A stretch of 64,000 nt of DNA from Desulfohalovibrio reitneri. GTDB lineage: Bacteria; Desulfobacterota; Desulfovibrionia; Desulfovibrionales; Desulfovibrionaceae. A model generated the notes under the pieces. The model worked only from the letters and a program-made list of their open reading frames with translations, was not told the DNA's origin and made no database searches. Below are positions 34,846-42,119 of this stretch, piece by piece. Where the stretch lies: positions 633,001 through 697,000 of the forward strand of contig NZ_JOMJ01000003.1 of assembly GCF_000711295.1 (NCBI RefSeq). The letters are read 5' to 3'. The position numbers were made by a program, and so were the translations under genes. The number at the start of each line of letters is the position of its first letter. The stretch's first letter is position 1.

Positions 34846-35703
34846 TTACCCCTCCCCGGAAAAATCCTCTAGGACGGCCTGTACTTCGTCAATGAGTTTT
34901 TTGGGCGTGGAGGCCCCGGCCGTCAGACCGACCACGTTGCATTGGAGTAGCTTCTCCGGCTCCAGTTCCTCGGCCGTTTCCACCAGGAAGCAGGGGATGT
35001 CCGCCTGGGAGACGACCTGGGCCAAGCGGCGCGTGTTGCCTGACTGGCGGCCGCCGACGACCACCATGCAGTCAACCTCCTTGGCGATGGTCAGGGCCTC
35101 GCGCTGGCGGTTGCGGGTGGCGTCGCAGATGGTGCGAAGCACGGCGATATCCACGTCCTCCCGCGCCTCCAGTTCCGCGGCCATTTGCTCGAAAGCCTCG
35201 CGGTCCTGGGTGGTTTGGGCGGCCAGGCAGTACCCCTTGTCCCGCTCGAACGGGTAGTCACGCAAAATCTCGGGGTCGTCGAAGACCAGCGGGTCGGGGC
35301 CGGCGTAGCTGACCAGCCCGCGCACCTCGGGGTGGTCCTCCTCGCCGTAGAGGAGCACGGTGCGGCCGTGGCGGGCCATGCGGTGGATGAGCACCTGGGC
35401 CTTCTTCACCTTGGGGCAGGTGGCGTCCTCGATGTGGCACCCCATCTCCTCCAGCCGCGTCTCCACGTTGCGCGGCACGCCGTGGGCGCGGATGACCACG
35501 GTGGAGCCGTGGGGGACGTCGTCCAGCGCGTCGGCCCGGCCGACCCCCTTGGCCTCGTACTCCTGCAGAACCTGCGGGTTGTGAATGATGGGGCCCAGGG
35601 TCAGCAGGGAACCGGGCTGGACCTCGCTGAGCTTGTCCAGCTTGCGCAGGGCCAGATCAACGCCCATGCAGAATCCGGCCGTATCGGCGCGTTTCACTTT
35701 CAT
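34846..35703 (-). CDS. ispH: 4-hydroxy-3-methylbut-2-enyl diphosphate reductase
   Basis: 285 residues from ATG 35703 (MKVKRADTAGFCMGV); upstream in-frame sequence lies inside dusB. The three cluster cysteines are visible: GFCMGV (C12), DATCPKVKKA and TICDATRNRQ. Conserved TAGASTP lies near the C-terminus. It is the last step of the MEP pathway, giving IPP and DMAPP, and uses a [4Fe-4S] cluster. The start overlaps the dusB stop as ATGA. Confidence 0.95.
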   Translation of the reverse strand: MKVKRADTAGFCMGVDLALRKLDKLSEVQPGSLLTLGPIIHNPQVLQEYEAKGVGRADALDDVPHGSTVVIRAHGVPRNVETRLEEMGCHIEDATCPKVKKAQVLIHRMARHGRTVLLYGEEDHPEVRGLVSYAGPDPLVFDDPEILRDYPFERDKGYCLAAQTTQDREAFEQMAAELEAREDVDIAVLRTICDATRNRQREALTIAKEVDCMVVVGGRQSGNTRRLAQVVSQADIPCFLVETAEELEPEKLLQCNVVGLTAGASTPKKLIDEVQAVLEDFSGEG

Positions 35704-36692
35704 GCGGTCTCCTCTTCGCTTGATGCGGGCAAGCGGGCCACCAGCCCTGCGATGCGTTCCACGCCGTCCCAGTCCTGGCAATCCACGGCGCGTCGCCGCA
35801 AGTCCTTGGCCCCTTGCAGAAAGCGCAGATAGCGCGGCAGTATGGTGCGCATTTTCAGCACGTCTCGTCGATCCCCCTCGCCGTGTTCCCGCAGCAGTTC
35901 CGCGTGGCGGCGGATGAGACTGGCCAGGAAGCGGCCGTCGCGTCGCGTTTCCTCCCCACCGCGCAACAGGGCGGCGTGGTCGGCGAACACGGCCGGGTTG
36001 CGCAGCGCGCCACGGGCATACATGACTCCGGAGCAGCCCGTGCTCTTCAGGCAGTCCAGCGCGTCGCGGGCGGAGAACAGATCGCCCGAGGCCAGGATCG
36101 GAACGTCCACGGCCGAGGCCAATTCCTCGATCTTCTCCCAGTGCGCCCGTCCGGCGTAGCCCTGCCTGGCGGTACGGGGATGCAGGGTGAGCCAAGCCGC
36201 GCCCGCATCGGCCAGACGGCGGCCGATCTCCAAATGCACCGGGGCCTCTCCGCCGAAAGCGTGGCGGAACTTGACCCCGACGCGTCCCGCTCCAACCCGT
36301 TCCACCAGAACCGAGGCCAGCTTGGCAAGCCGCTCCGGCTCACGCACCAGGGCGGCTCCAGCCCCGGCCGTGACGACTTTTTTCACCGGGCAGCCCGCGT
36401 TGAGGTCGAAATAGCGGAATCCTTGTTCCAACAGCCGGTCGGCCGCCCTGCCAAGGTACTCAGGGTCGGCCCCGAAGAGCTGCACCACCAGCGGGGAGTC
36501 CTCCGGCATGGTGCGCAGCAGCGGAGCCGTGCCGGGGGAGCCGAAGAGCAGCCCCTTGGCGCTGACCATCTCTGTGACGGAGCAGGCCGCGCCGAATTCG
36601 CGGCAGAGCAGGCGGAAAGACAGGTCGGAGAATCCGGCCAGCGGGGCAAGCCAAGGGTGCTCCGGACCGATGGGGGGAAGGGGCGGATTCAT
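35700..36692 (-). CDS. dusB: tRNA-dihydrouridine synthase
   Basis: 330 residues. The FMN barrel starts PWLAPLAGFSDLSFRLLCREFGA; the catalytic cysteine lies in NAGCPVKKV, and the FMN-phosphate region includes ASGDLFSARDALDCLKSTGCSGVMYARGAL. It reduces uridines of the tRNA D-loop. Which positions it modifies (DusA, B or C type) cannot be settled; DusB is the usual deltaproteobacterial annotation. It sits between the small flagellar-locus genes and ispH. Confidence 0.9.
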   Translation of the reverse strand: MNPPLPPIGPEHPWLAPLAGFSDLSFRLLCREFGAACSVTEMVSAKGLLFGSPGTAPLLRTMPEDSPLVVQLFGADPEYLGRAADRLLEQGFRYFDLNAGCPVKKVVTAGAGAALVREPERLAKLASVLVERVGAGRVGVKFRHAFGGEAPVHLEIGRRLADAGAAWLTLHPRTARQGYAGRAHWEKIEELASAVDVPILASGDLFSARDALDCLKSTGCSGVMYARGALRNPAVFADHAALLRGGEETRRDGRFLASLIRRHAELLREHGEGDRRDVLKMRTILPRYLRFLQGAKDLRRRAVDCQDWDGVERIAGLVARLPASSEEETA

Positions 36693-36725
36693 GGCAAGGG
36701 GGTGATAGCCAGCCTGCGGAAAAAG

Positions 36726-37544
36726 TCAAACCGAGCGGGAGATGAGGCCGCCCTGGGAGCCCGGGGCCGGAGCCAGCAAAAGGCCCAGGATTGTGGGGCG
36801 GCCTTGGCCGAGGCGTTCCACGCGCAGCAATTCGGCCCGCTTGCCGTCCAGGGCGGCTTGCACCAAGCCGGACGCGTCCGGGGCGTGTTCCGGATGGTCG
36901 CACAGCAGTCGGTAGGCGGTGCGTTCCCCGGTCAGCACCAGTTCAATCTGACACTCTCCGGCCTTTGGGTGGTGCAGGTCGATGAGGCCGTGGCCCGCCG
37001 CCGGGGCCAGCAAGGCCTCCACGCCCCGTGCCCGCGGCAAGGCCAGGGGCAGGTACCGGAAATCCGAGCCGGAAAGGGCTTGGTCAAGAGCTTCCACCGC
37101 CTCCATGGTCAGGTCCAGGGCCTCGGCCGCCTGTTCAGCATCGACACCGGCTTGGAGGAGATCATCCCTGGTGGCTTGCTCAGGCAGGGAATCCAGAAGT
37201 TTCGCCGCGGTCTGCTCAAAGGCGCGCCGCAGGGAGAGGTAGCTGCTGGCCAGACCGGGGATGGCCGCGCCGTGGGCCAACTCCGGCGGGACCATCCGCA
37301 GCAGGATTTCCGGTTCAAGTTCCAGAATGAGAAACAGGGAATGGCCGCCGAGGGGGGTGTCCGGCGGCAGGGGGGCAAGCAGCTCGTCGCCGTCCACGTT
37401 GATCCAGAACAGGCCGGAACTGTCGCGGGAGGCAACCCGGCCGCGCACGGTTTGTCCCACCCGGTGTTTGGCCTTGAAAGCCCGCTTGCGGTTGTCCCCC
37501 CCGGGGGGTGGGGAGCCGCCCGAGCCGCGTCCGCCGATACGCAT
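36726..37544 (-). CDS. uncharacterised protein of the flagellar locus (weakly FliK-like N-terminal part)
   Basis: 272 residues, not confidently recognised. It begins with a Gly/Pro-rich basic tail (MRIGGRGSGGSPPPGG), then a small beta-rich part (VGQTVRGRVASRDSSGLFWINVDG, LLAPLP, LFLILELEPEILLRM) whose pattern recalls the N-terminal repeats of FliK hook-length proteins. A helical middle (about 95-165) precedes a second beta-rich part to the end. No signal peptide or membrane segment. It is 6 nt downstream of the membrane coiled-coil gene and 33 nt upstream of dusB, so part of the fliL run. A role in flagellar assembly is inferred from position only. Confidence 0.6.
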   Translation of the reverse strand: MRIGGRGSGGSPPPGGDNRKRAFKAKHRVGQTVRGRVASRDSSGLFWINVDGDELLAPLPPDTPLGGHSLFLILELEPEILLRMVPPELAHGAAIPGLASSYLSLRRAFEQTAAKLLDSLPEQATRDDLLQAGVDAEQAAEALDLTMEAVEALDQALSGSDFRYLPLALPRARGVEALLAPAAGHGLIDLHHPKAGECQIELVLTGERTAYRLLCDHPEHAPDASGLVQAALDGKRAELLRVERLGQGRPTILGLLLAPAPGSQGGLISRSV

Positions 37545-37550
37545 GGGCCG

Positions 37551-37967
37551 TCAGCTGGCCTGGTCGATGATAAGCTCCACCTCTTCCACGGACATGCCCG
37601 TGGAGCGGGCCATCTCCTGCACGCTGCGGCCCTTGCGGTGTCCGGTGAGCACCACTTCGCGCAGGAATTGGGGGGAGCGGGTCAGTTCCTCGGCCTGCTT
37701 GAGGAGCTTCTTCAATTCCTTGGAGCGCCCCTCCAGTGCTTGGTCCAGCTCGGCCAGTTCGGCCTGCCGCTGCTCGAAGCTGGTGACAAGCTCGCGCTCC
37801 ATCTGCGCGTTGAAGCGGAGTTTGTTGAGCAGTTCCTCCTGCTTGTCGCGCAGGCGGGAGAGCACTTCCTCGCTCTTGCGCAGGCGGAAGAAGAAAAAGA
37901 CCACCAGCACAAGGAGAAGGATTTCGGTGGCGCTCAAGAGCGCCAGGAGCCACTGGGGGAGCACCAT
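37551..37967 (-). CDS. membrane-anchored coiled-coil protein, DUF2802-like
   Basis: 138 residues: one N-terminal membrane helix (about 5-28, LLALLSATEILLLVLVVFFFF), a long coiled coil (about 29-95), and a C-terminal helix-turn-helix-like segment (GHRKGRSVQEMARSTGMSVEEVELII). This architecture, especially the last part, resembles DUF2802 proteins that lie near fliA/che genes in many proteobacteria. The function of that family is unknown to me. It lies 6 nt after the next upstream gene, so firmly in the flagellar operon. Confidence 0.65.
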   Translation of the reverse strand: MVLPQWLLALLSATEILLLVLVVFFFFRLRKSEEVLSRLRDKQEELLNKLRFNAQMERELVTSFEQRQAELAELDQALEGRSKELKKLLKQAEELTRSPQFLREVVLTGHRKGRSVQEMARSTGMSVEEVELIIDQAS

Positions 37968-37973
37968 GACCGA

Positions 37974-38297
37974 TCAGATCTCGACGTTGAGGATGTTGCC
38001 AGAGAAGGGGGAGGCGTTGGAGGCGGAGGTCTGGGTCTCCGGCTTCTCCTCCTTGCGCCTGCGGTGGCCCGTGCCCGGATGGCCGCCACCGCCACCCGGG
38101 GTCTCGTCGTCCACCTGCTTGGTGTCGGCACGCTTCTCCACTTCCTGGATCTTCTCCCTGTTCGCTTCCTGCTGCTCCATGGACCGCTCGAAATTGGCCT
38201 CGCGGGAAGCCTCGGGGTGGGTGGCCGTCCCGGTGGCCACCTTGGACAGGTGCGGCAGCACCTGGATGAGGGTCGTCAGATCCACGGAGTAGGGCAT
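37974..38297 (-). CDS. small uncharacterised flagellar-operon protein
   Basis: 107 residues, hydrophilic and probably largely disordered. The N-terminus MPYSVDLTTLIQVLPHLSKV may form a helix; residues 30-60 are Glu/Lys-rich helical; then a Gly run (DDETPGGGGGHPG) and the basic HRRRKEEK. No cysteine, no signal peptide, no membrane segment. One base separates it from fliL upstream, which strongly suggests co-translation. I recognise no family. Confidence 0.6.
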   Translation of the reverse strand: MPYSVDLTTLIQVLPHLSKVATGTATHPEASREANFERSMEQQEANREKIQEVEKRADTKQVDDETPGGGGGHPGTGHRRRKEEKPETQTSASNASPFSGNILNVEI

Positions 38298-38298
38298 G

Positions 38299-39024
38299 TC
38301 ATTGCACCAAGTACTGCTCTATGAGCAAGTTCTCGGGCTGGTTTCCAAGGAACTTGTTGACCACCGAGAGCACGTCCCGCTTGAGCAGCTCCAGATTTTC
38401 CGTATCCGCCAGGAAAGCGAATTCCTTGTTCACCAGATAGTAGTAGACGGCATCGCGGAGGACCAGCTTCTTGTCGCGAATCTCGCGTTCCGCCTCGCCG
38501 CCTTGCACCTCCAATGCGAATTGGATATGCAAGAAGCGGACCTTTCCATTCAGGTCGGTCTTTTCCACCCAGAAGGGCTCCATGCGGACCGTGACCGGCT
38601 CGGGTTCTTCAGGAGCCTTTTCGGCAGGCTCCTCCTGGACGGGCGTTTTTTCGGGCGGCGGGGGCGGCGGCTCCGCGGGACGCAGCAGGAAGTAGAGCAG
38701 GAGGCCGATGACGGCCAGCAGAATGACGGCCAGAAGGATGAGGACCTTCTTGTTGGCCAGAAGGGCTGGCAAGCGCCGCTTCTTCTCTTCCTCCACCCCC
38801 TCCTCGGCGGGGGCTTCGGCCTCCTCCGGTTCCTCTTCTTTTTCCTCTTCCTCCAGGAATGGGGCGTCGTCGAGGTCGAGCTCCACCTTCTGCAGCGCCC
38901 GGGGAACATCTTCCCCGGTGCCGTCCTTGATGTCGCTCTCGTCCAGGGTGGCTTTTTCGCCTTGCTCCTCGGCGACCTCGTCACCTGCGAGGGGATCGTC
39001 CTCGTCAGGAACCCAGAGAACCAT
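38299..39024 (-). CDS. fliL: flagellar basal body-associated protein FliL
   Basis: 241 residues, longer than the usual ~150-180 because of an acidic N-terminal cytoplasmic region (about 1-83, rich in Glu/Asp). A single membrane helix lies at about 93-114, followed by a Pro-rich stretch and the periplasmic FliL domain (RFLHIQFALEVQG, LRDAVYYYLVNKEF, LGNQPENLLIEQYLVQ). FliL surrounds the stator near the motor and supports torque. The long acidic tail is unusual and may contact cytoplasmic partners. 36 nt separate it from cheY. Confidence 0.88.
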   Translation of the reverse strand: MVLWVPDEDDPLAGDEVAEEQGEKATLDESDIKDGTGEDVPRALQKVELDLDDAPFLEEEEKEEEPEEAEAPAEEGVEEEKKRRLPALLANKKVLILLAVILLAVIGLLLYFLLRPAEPPPPPPEKTPVQEEPAEKAPEEPEPVTVRMEPFWVEKTDLNGKVRFLHIQFALEVQGGEAEREIRDKKLVLRDAVYYYLVNKEFAFLADTENLELLKRDVLSVVNKFLGNQPENLLIEQYLVQ

Positions 39025-39060
39025 TGTGCGCGTCCTTCAAGCCGCGCCGAGCAAGGGAGG

Positions 39061-39444
39061 CTACTTTTCGAAGATCTTGTCGATCTTCTGGCTGAGCGTC
39101 TCCGCTGTGAACGGCTTGACGATGTAGTTGGAGACCTTGGCCTGGACGGCCTCGATGATGTTTTCCTGCTGGGCCTCGGCCGTGACCATCAAAAACGGCG
39201 TGTCGGCGAACTCCTCGCTGGCGCGGACCTTCCGCAGCAACTCGATGCCCGACATCTGGGGCATGTTCCAGTCCGACACGATGAAATCGATGTTGTCCTT
39301 GTTCAGCACGTCCCAAGCGGAAGTGCCGTCATCCGCCTCGACGATGTTGGTGAAGCCCAGTTGCCGCAATATGTTGCGAACAATGCGCCGCATGGTCGAG
39401 AAGTCGTCAACCACCAGGACGCGCATGTTCTTGTCGTAGCTCAT
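39061..39444 (-). CDS. cheY: chemotaxis response regulator CheY
   Basis: 127 residues, a single receiver domain. Acidic pocket D13/D14, phospho-acceptor D58 (FIVSDWNMPQMSG), Thr in VTAEAQQ and Lys in YIVKPFTAE match CheY closely. Phospho-CheY binds FliM at the motor switch. It lies between fliA and fliL (17 nt after fliA), the flagellar-type location of a true CheY rather than an output-domain regulator. Confidence 0.95.
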   Translation of the reverse strand: MSYDKNMRVLVVDDFSTMRRIVRNILRQLGFTNIVEADDGTSAWDVLNKDNIDFIVSDWNMPQMSGIELLRKVRASEEFADTPFLMVTAEAQQENIIEAVQAKVSNYIVKPFTAETLSQKIDKIFEK

Positions 39445-39461
39445 TGGTTCCCCCCTGTCGG

Positions 39462-40256
39462 TCAGGCCAGGTCGGCTCCGTATTGGGAGTGGAACATGCC
39501 GCGCAATTTGCCGAGGGCCTGGGAATGGAGCTGGGAGACCCTCCCCTCGGTGATCTCCATGACCTCGGCGGTTTCGCGCATGTTCAGTTCCTCGCCGTAG
39601 TAGAGTGACAATACGAGTTTTTCCCTCGGCGTCAATTCATCAATAAGCCCGGCTATCTTGTCAACGATTTCCTGAAACGAGGCCATCTGAAAGGGGTCGC
39701 TTTCCTGGTTGTCCTGTTTCATGGAAGCCAAGTTTTCGCCCACCGCGTCCAGGCTGACGCACATTTGATTCTGCAGCATTTCCAGGCCAGTATCGACCTC
39801 CTTGAAGGTCAACCCGGTCTCCTCGCTGATCTGCTCCGCCGTGGGCTTGCCGCCGGTTTCATTCTCCAGCTTGTGGACGGCCTCCTCGATCTGGCGCAAC
39901 TTCTGGCGCAGGTTGCGAGAAAACCAGTCCATACGCCGCAGGTCGTCCAGCATGGCGCCCTTGATGCGGTTTTCGGCGTACGTCTCGAACTTGATGCCCA
40001 GGGACGCGTCGAATTTGCGCAGGGCCTCCACCAGGCCGAGTCCTCCCGCGCTGATGAGCTCGGAGAGCTCCACGCTGCGCGGCAGCTTGGCCTTGAGGCG
40101 CAACCCGATGATCTTGATCTTCGGGGCGTAGTGGCGAACCACTTCCTCCTTGTCCCGGCGGTCCAGCTCGTCGAAGGCGAATTCGCCCGACTCCAGCTTA
40201 CGCCACGGACTGTTCCTGGAAGAGGATTCGTTTCCAGAAGAATTTGATGTTTCCAT
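39462..40256 (-). CDS. fliA: flagellar RNA polymerase sigma factor FliA (sigma-28)
   Basis: 264 residues if the ATG at 40256 (METSNSSGNESS) is used; a TTG at 40307 would add 17. Both starts lie inside flhG, so the genes overlap by at least 59 nt. Regions 2 (VVRHYAPKIKIIGLRL, LDDLRRMDWFSRNLR), 3 (ISEETGLTFKEVD) and 4 (LTPREKLVLSLYYGEELNMRETAE, SEGRVSQLH-type helix) are complete. It directs late flagellar gene transcription. No good SD is visible for the ATG, so coupling to flhG translation is likely. Confidence 0.92.
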   Translation of the reverse strand: METSNSSGNESSSRNSPWRKLESGEFAFDELDRRDKEEVVRHYAPKIKIIGLRLKAKLPRSVELSELISAGGLGLVEALRKFDASLGIKFETYAENRIKGAMLDDLRRMDWFSRNLRQKLRQIEEAVHKLENETGGKPTAEQISEETGLTFKEVDTGLEMLQNQMCVSLDAVGENLASMKQDNQESDPFQMASFQEIVDKIAGLIDELTPREKLVLSLYYGEELNMRETAEVMEITEGRVSQLHSQALGKLRGMFHSQYGADLA

Positions 40257-41025
40257 CGAGCTGCGTGCTGGGTTGCCAGTCGTTGATGCGGCGAGCCACT
40301 GCGTCAATCGCCTTGGAGGCGGGCGCTTCGGGCGCGGCGGCGGAAAAGGGAATCTGGTTCACCACGGCCTGACGGAGTGCGGGATCGGCCGGGAGCGTTC
40401 CGGCCAGGTCCAGTGAGACTCCGTCAAGGAAGTGGTCGCACGCCTTGTAGAGCGTGGCGAATACGTTGCGCCCGGTCTTTTCGTCCGGGACCATGTTCAC
40501 CAGGACGCGGAAGCGGTCAACACCGTGGTTGTTCTTGAGCACCTTGATGAGGGCGTAGGCGTCGGTCAGCGACGTGGGCTCCGGCGTAACCACCAGAAGC
40601 CGCTCCTGCACGGCCAGGTTGAAATAGAGCACGTTGTCATTGATGCCCGCCCCGGTGTCCACCACCAGAAAGTCCACCTCGTTCTCCAGGCTGTCCATGG
40701 CCTCCAAAAGCTCCAGCTTTTGGCCGGTGGACAGGGAGAGCATGTCGGCCACGCCGGAGGCGGCCGGCAGGATGCGGAAGCCGTATTCCGTCTCCAGGAG
40801 GATGCTCTGGATGTCCACCCCTTCGTGGAAAAGGTGGAAGAGGTTGTACATGGGAGCCAGGCCCAGAAGCACGTCCACGTTGGCCAGCCCGAGGTCCGCG
40901 TCAAGCAGGACCACGCGCCGTCCCATGGCGGCCAGCCGGGCGGAGAGGTTCACGGAGACGTTGGTCTTGCCGACTCCTCCCTTGCCCGAAGTGACCGAGA
41001 GAACGAGTGGGTAGGCGCGGGACAC
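40198..41025 (-). CDS. flhG: flagellar number regulator FlhG (MinD/ParA-like ATPase)
   Basis: 275 residues from GTG 41025, chosen because AGGAGG lies 5 nt upstream. Deviant Walker A KGGVGKT is at 15-21, the switch DADLGLANVD near 40-50, and VVDTGAGI follows. It lacks an obvious N-terminal FliA/FleQ-binding extension. FlhG regulates flagellar number and placement with FlhF, the gene just upstream (8-nt gap). Confidence 0.93.
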   Translation of the reverse strand: MSRAYPLVLSVTSGKGGVGKTNVSVNLSARLAAMGRRVVLLDADLGLANVDVLLGLAPMYNLFHLFHEGVDIQSILLETEYGFRILPAASGVADMLSLSTGQKLELLEAMDSLENEVDFLVVDTGAGINDNVLYFNLAVQERLLVVTPEPTSLTDAYALIKVLKNNHGVDRFRVLVNMVPDEKTGRNVFATLYKACDHFLDGVSLDLAGTLPADPALRQAVVNQIPFSAAAPEAPASKAIDAVARRINDWQPSTQLDGNIKFFWKRILFQEQSVA

Positions 41026-41033
41026 GTTTCCTC

Positions 41034-42119
41034 CTAGGCCACCGCTTGCCGCTCGCGCCGGGGAGCGGGCAGTTCGTGCTTGAAGAGCAGCTTCCACAGG
41101 ACCTGGTGCGCTTGGGGAGCGGCCGCGTCCCGCAGTCCCGGACCCTGTGAAAGAACGCTCACGGGCAAGCCTGTGGCCTCACAGACGTTGAGTATCGCCC
41201 CGAACGTACAGGCTTCATCCAGCTTCGTCCAGATGACGGATCTTGTTTTATCCGTGAGGTAGGACTGCAGAAAGGCCGCCACCTGTGCCTTGCCGAAGTG
41301 CGGGGAGAGGACCAGGTGCACGGCCAGATCGGGGGCTTCGGTCATGCCCAGGGACTTCAGCAGGCCGGCCAGTTCGGCGTCGCGGCCCACGGCGGGCAGG
41401 TCGATGAGCACTCTGTCAAATTTTCGTCCCTCGGCCAGGAGGTTCTGGAAATCCTCGGGGGAGTGCAGTTCGCGGTAGGTGCAGCCAAGGAGCTGGGCGA
41501 AGTGCTTCAGCACCAGCCGTCCCTTGCTTCGGGTGGTGTCGCCGTTGGCCAGGCAGATCTTGGCCTTGCCGCCGCGCCGCAGGGTCGAGGCCAGGCGGAT
41601 GAGCTGGGTGGTCTTGCCGCACCCCGCCGGGCCGGAGACGGCCTGAAAGCGCTGGGGGAAGTCCCCGGGGGCGGCCAGGGGGGTCATTTCGCCCAGCTTG
41701 CCAAGCAGGGAGCCGCCGGAATTGGTCAGGGCAGCGTAGAGACGGATGACCACCTGTTTGTCCACCCCCCCCTCTTCGAGACAGCGCAGGGCCTGCTGCT
41801 GCCTTGGCTCCAGGGATGAGAGATCCAGCCGCTCCCCGGCCAGCCCCAGGAGGGCCTGTTTGATGTGGTTCCATTCCCGCCGCCAGCCCGTGGCTTCGTC
41901 CTGAGCGCCGCGTGGGGACGTGGCGTTGGCGCGGGATTCCGTCTCGGGCGCTTCCGGCTCCTCGTCGTTCTTTTCAACCGCGGCCATTATCTCGCAGAAG
42001 CAGACGCCGTCTTCGCGCAGGGTCTGGTTGCTGAGGATGACCGCGTCCGGGCCAAGCTCGCGCTTGACCTGCTCCAGGACCTGGGAAGTGCTTTTGCCTC
42101 GGTAGGTTTTAACCCGCAT
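41034..42119 (-). CDS. flhF: flagellar biosynthesis GTPase FlhF
   Basis: 361 residues. The N-terminal B domain (MRVKTYRGKSTSQVL) leads into N and G domains of the SRP-type GTPase: P-loop GPAGCGKTT at 163-171, VLIDLPAVGR and the specificity region VIWTKLDEA, where TKLD is the classical motif. The first motif reads GPAGCGKT rather than GPTGVGKT. It positions new flagella at the pole. It overlaps flhA by 11 nt. Confidence 0.93.
   Translation of the reverse strand: MRVKTYRGKSTSQVLEQVKRELGPDAVILSNQTLREDGVCFCEIMAAVEKNDEEPEAPETESRANATSPRGAQDEATGWRREWNHIKQALLGLAGERLDLSSLEPRQQQALRCLEEGGVDKQVVIRLYAALTNSGGSLLGKLGEMTPLAAPGDFPQRFQAVSGPAGCGKTTQLIRLASTLRRGGKAKICLANGDTTRSKGRLVLKHFAQLLGCTYRELHSPEDFQNLLAEGRKFDRVLIDLPAVGRDAELAGLLKSLGMTEAPDLAVHLVLSPHFGKAQVAAFLQSYLTDKTRSVIWTKLDEACTFGAILNVCEATGLPVSVLSQGPGLRDAAAPQAHQVLWKLLFKHELPAPRRERQAVA

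Noticed and set aside
35814-38324. 836-codon plus-strand open frame opposite dusB and the small flagellar-locus genes
   Set aside because: Shadow of minus-strand codon usage; rich in Gln, Gly and His without domains, while the minus strand gives consistent tightly spaced genes.
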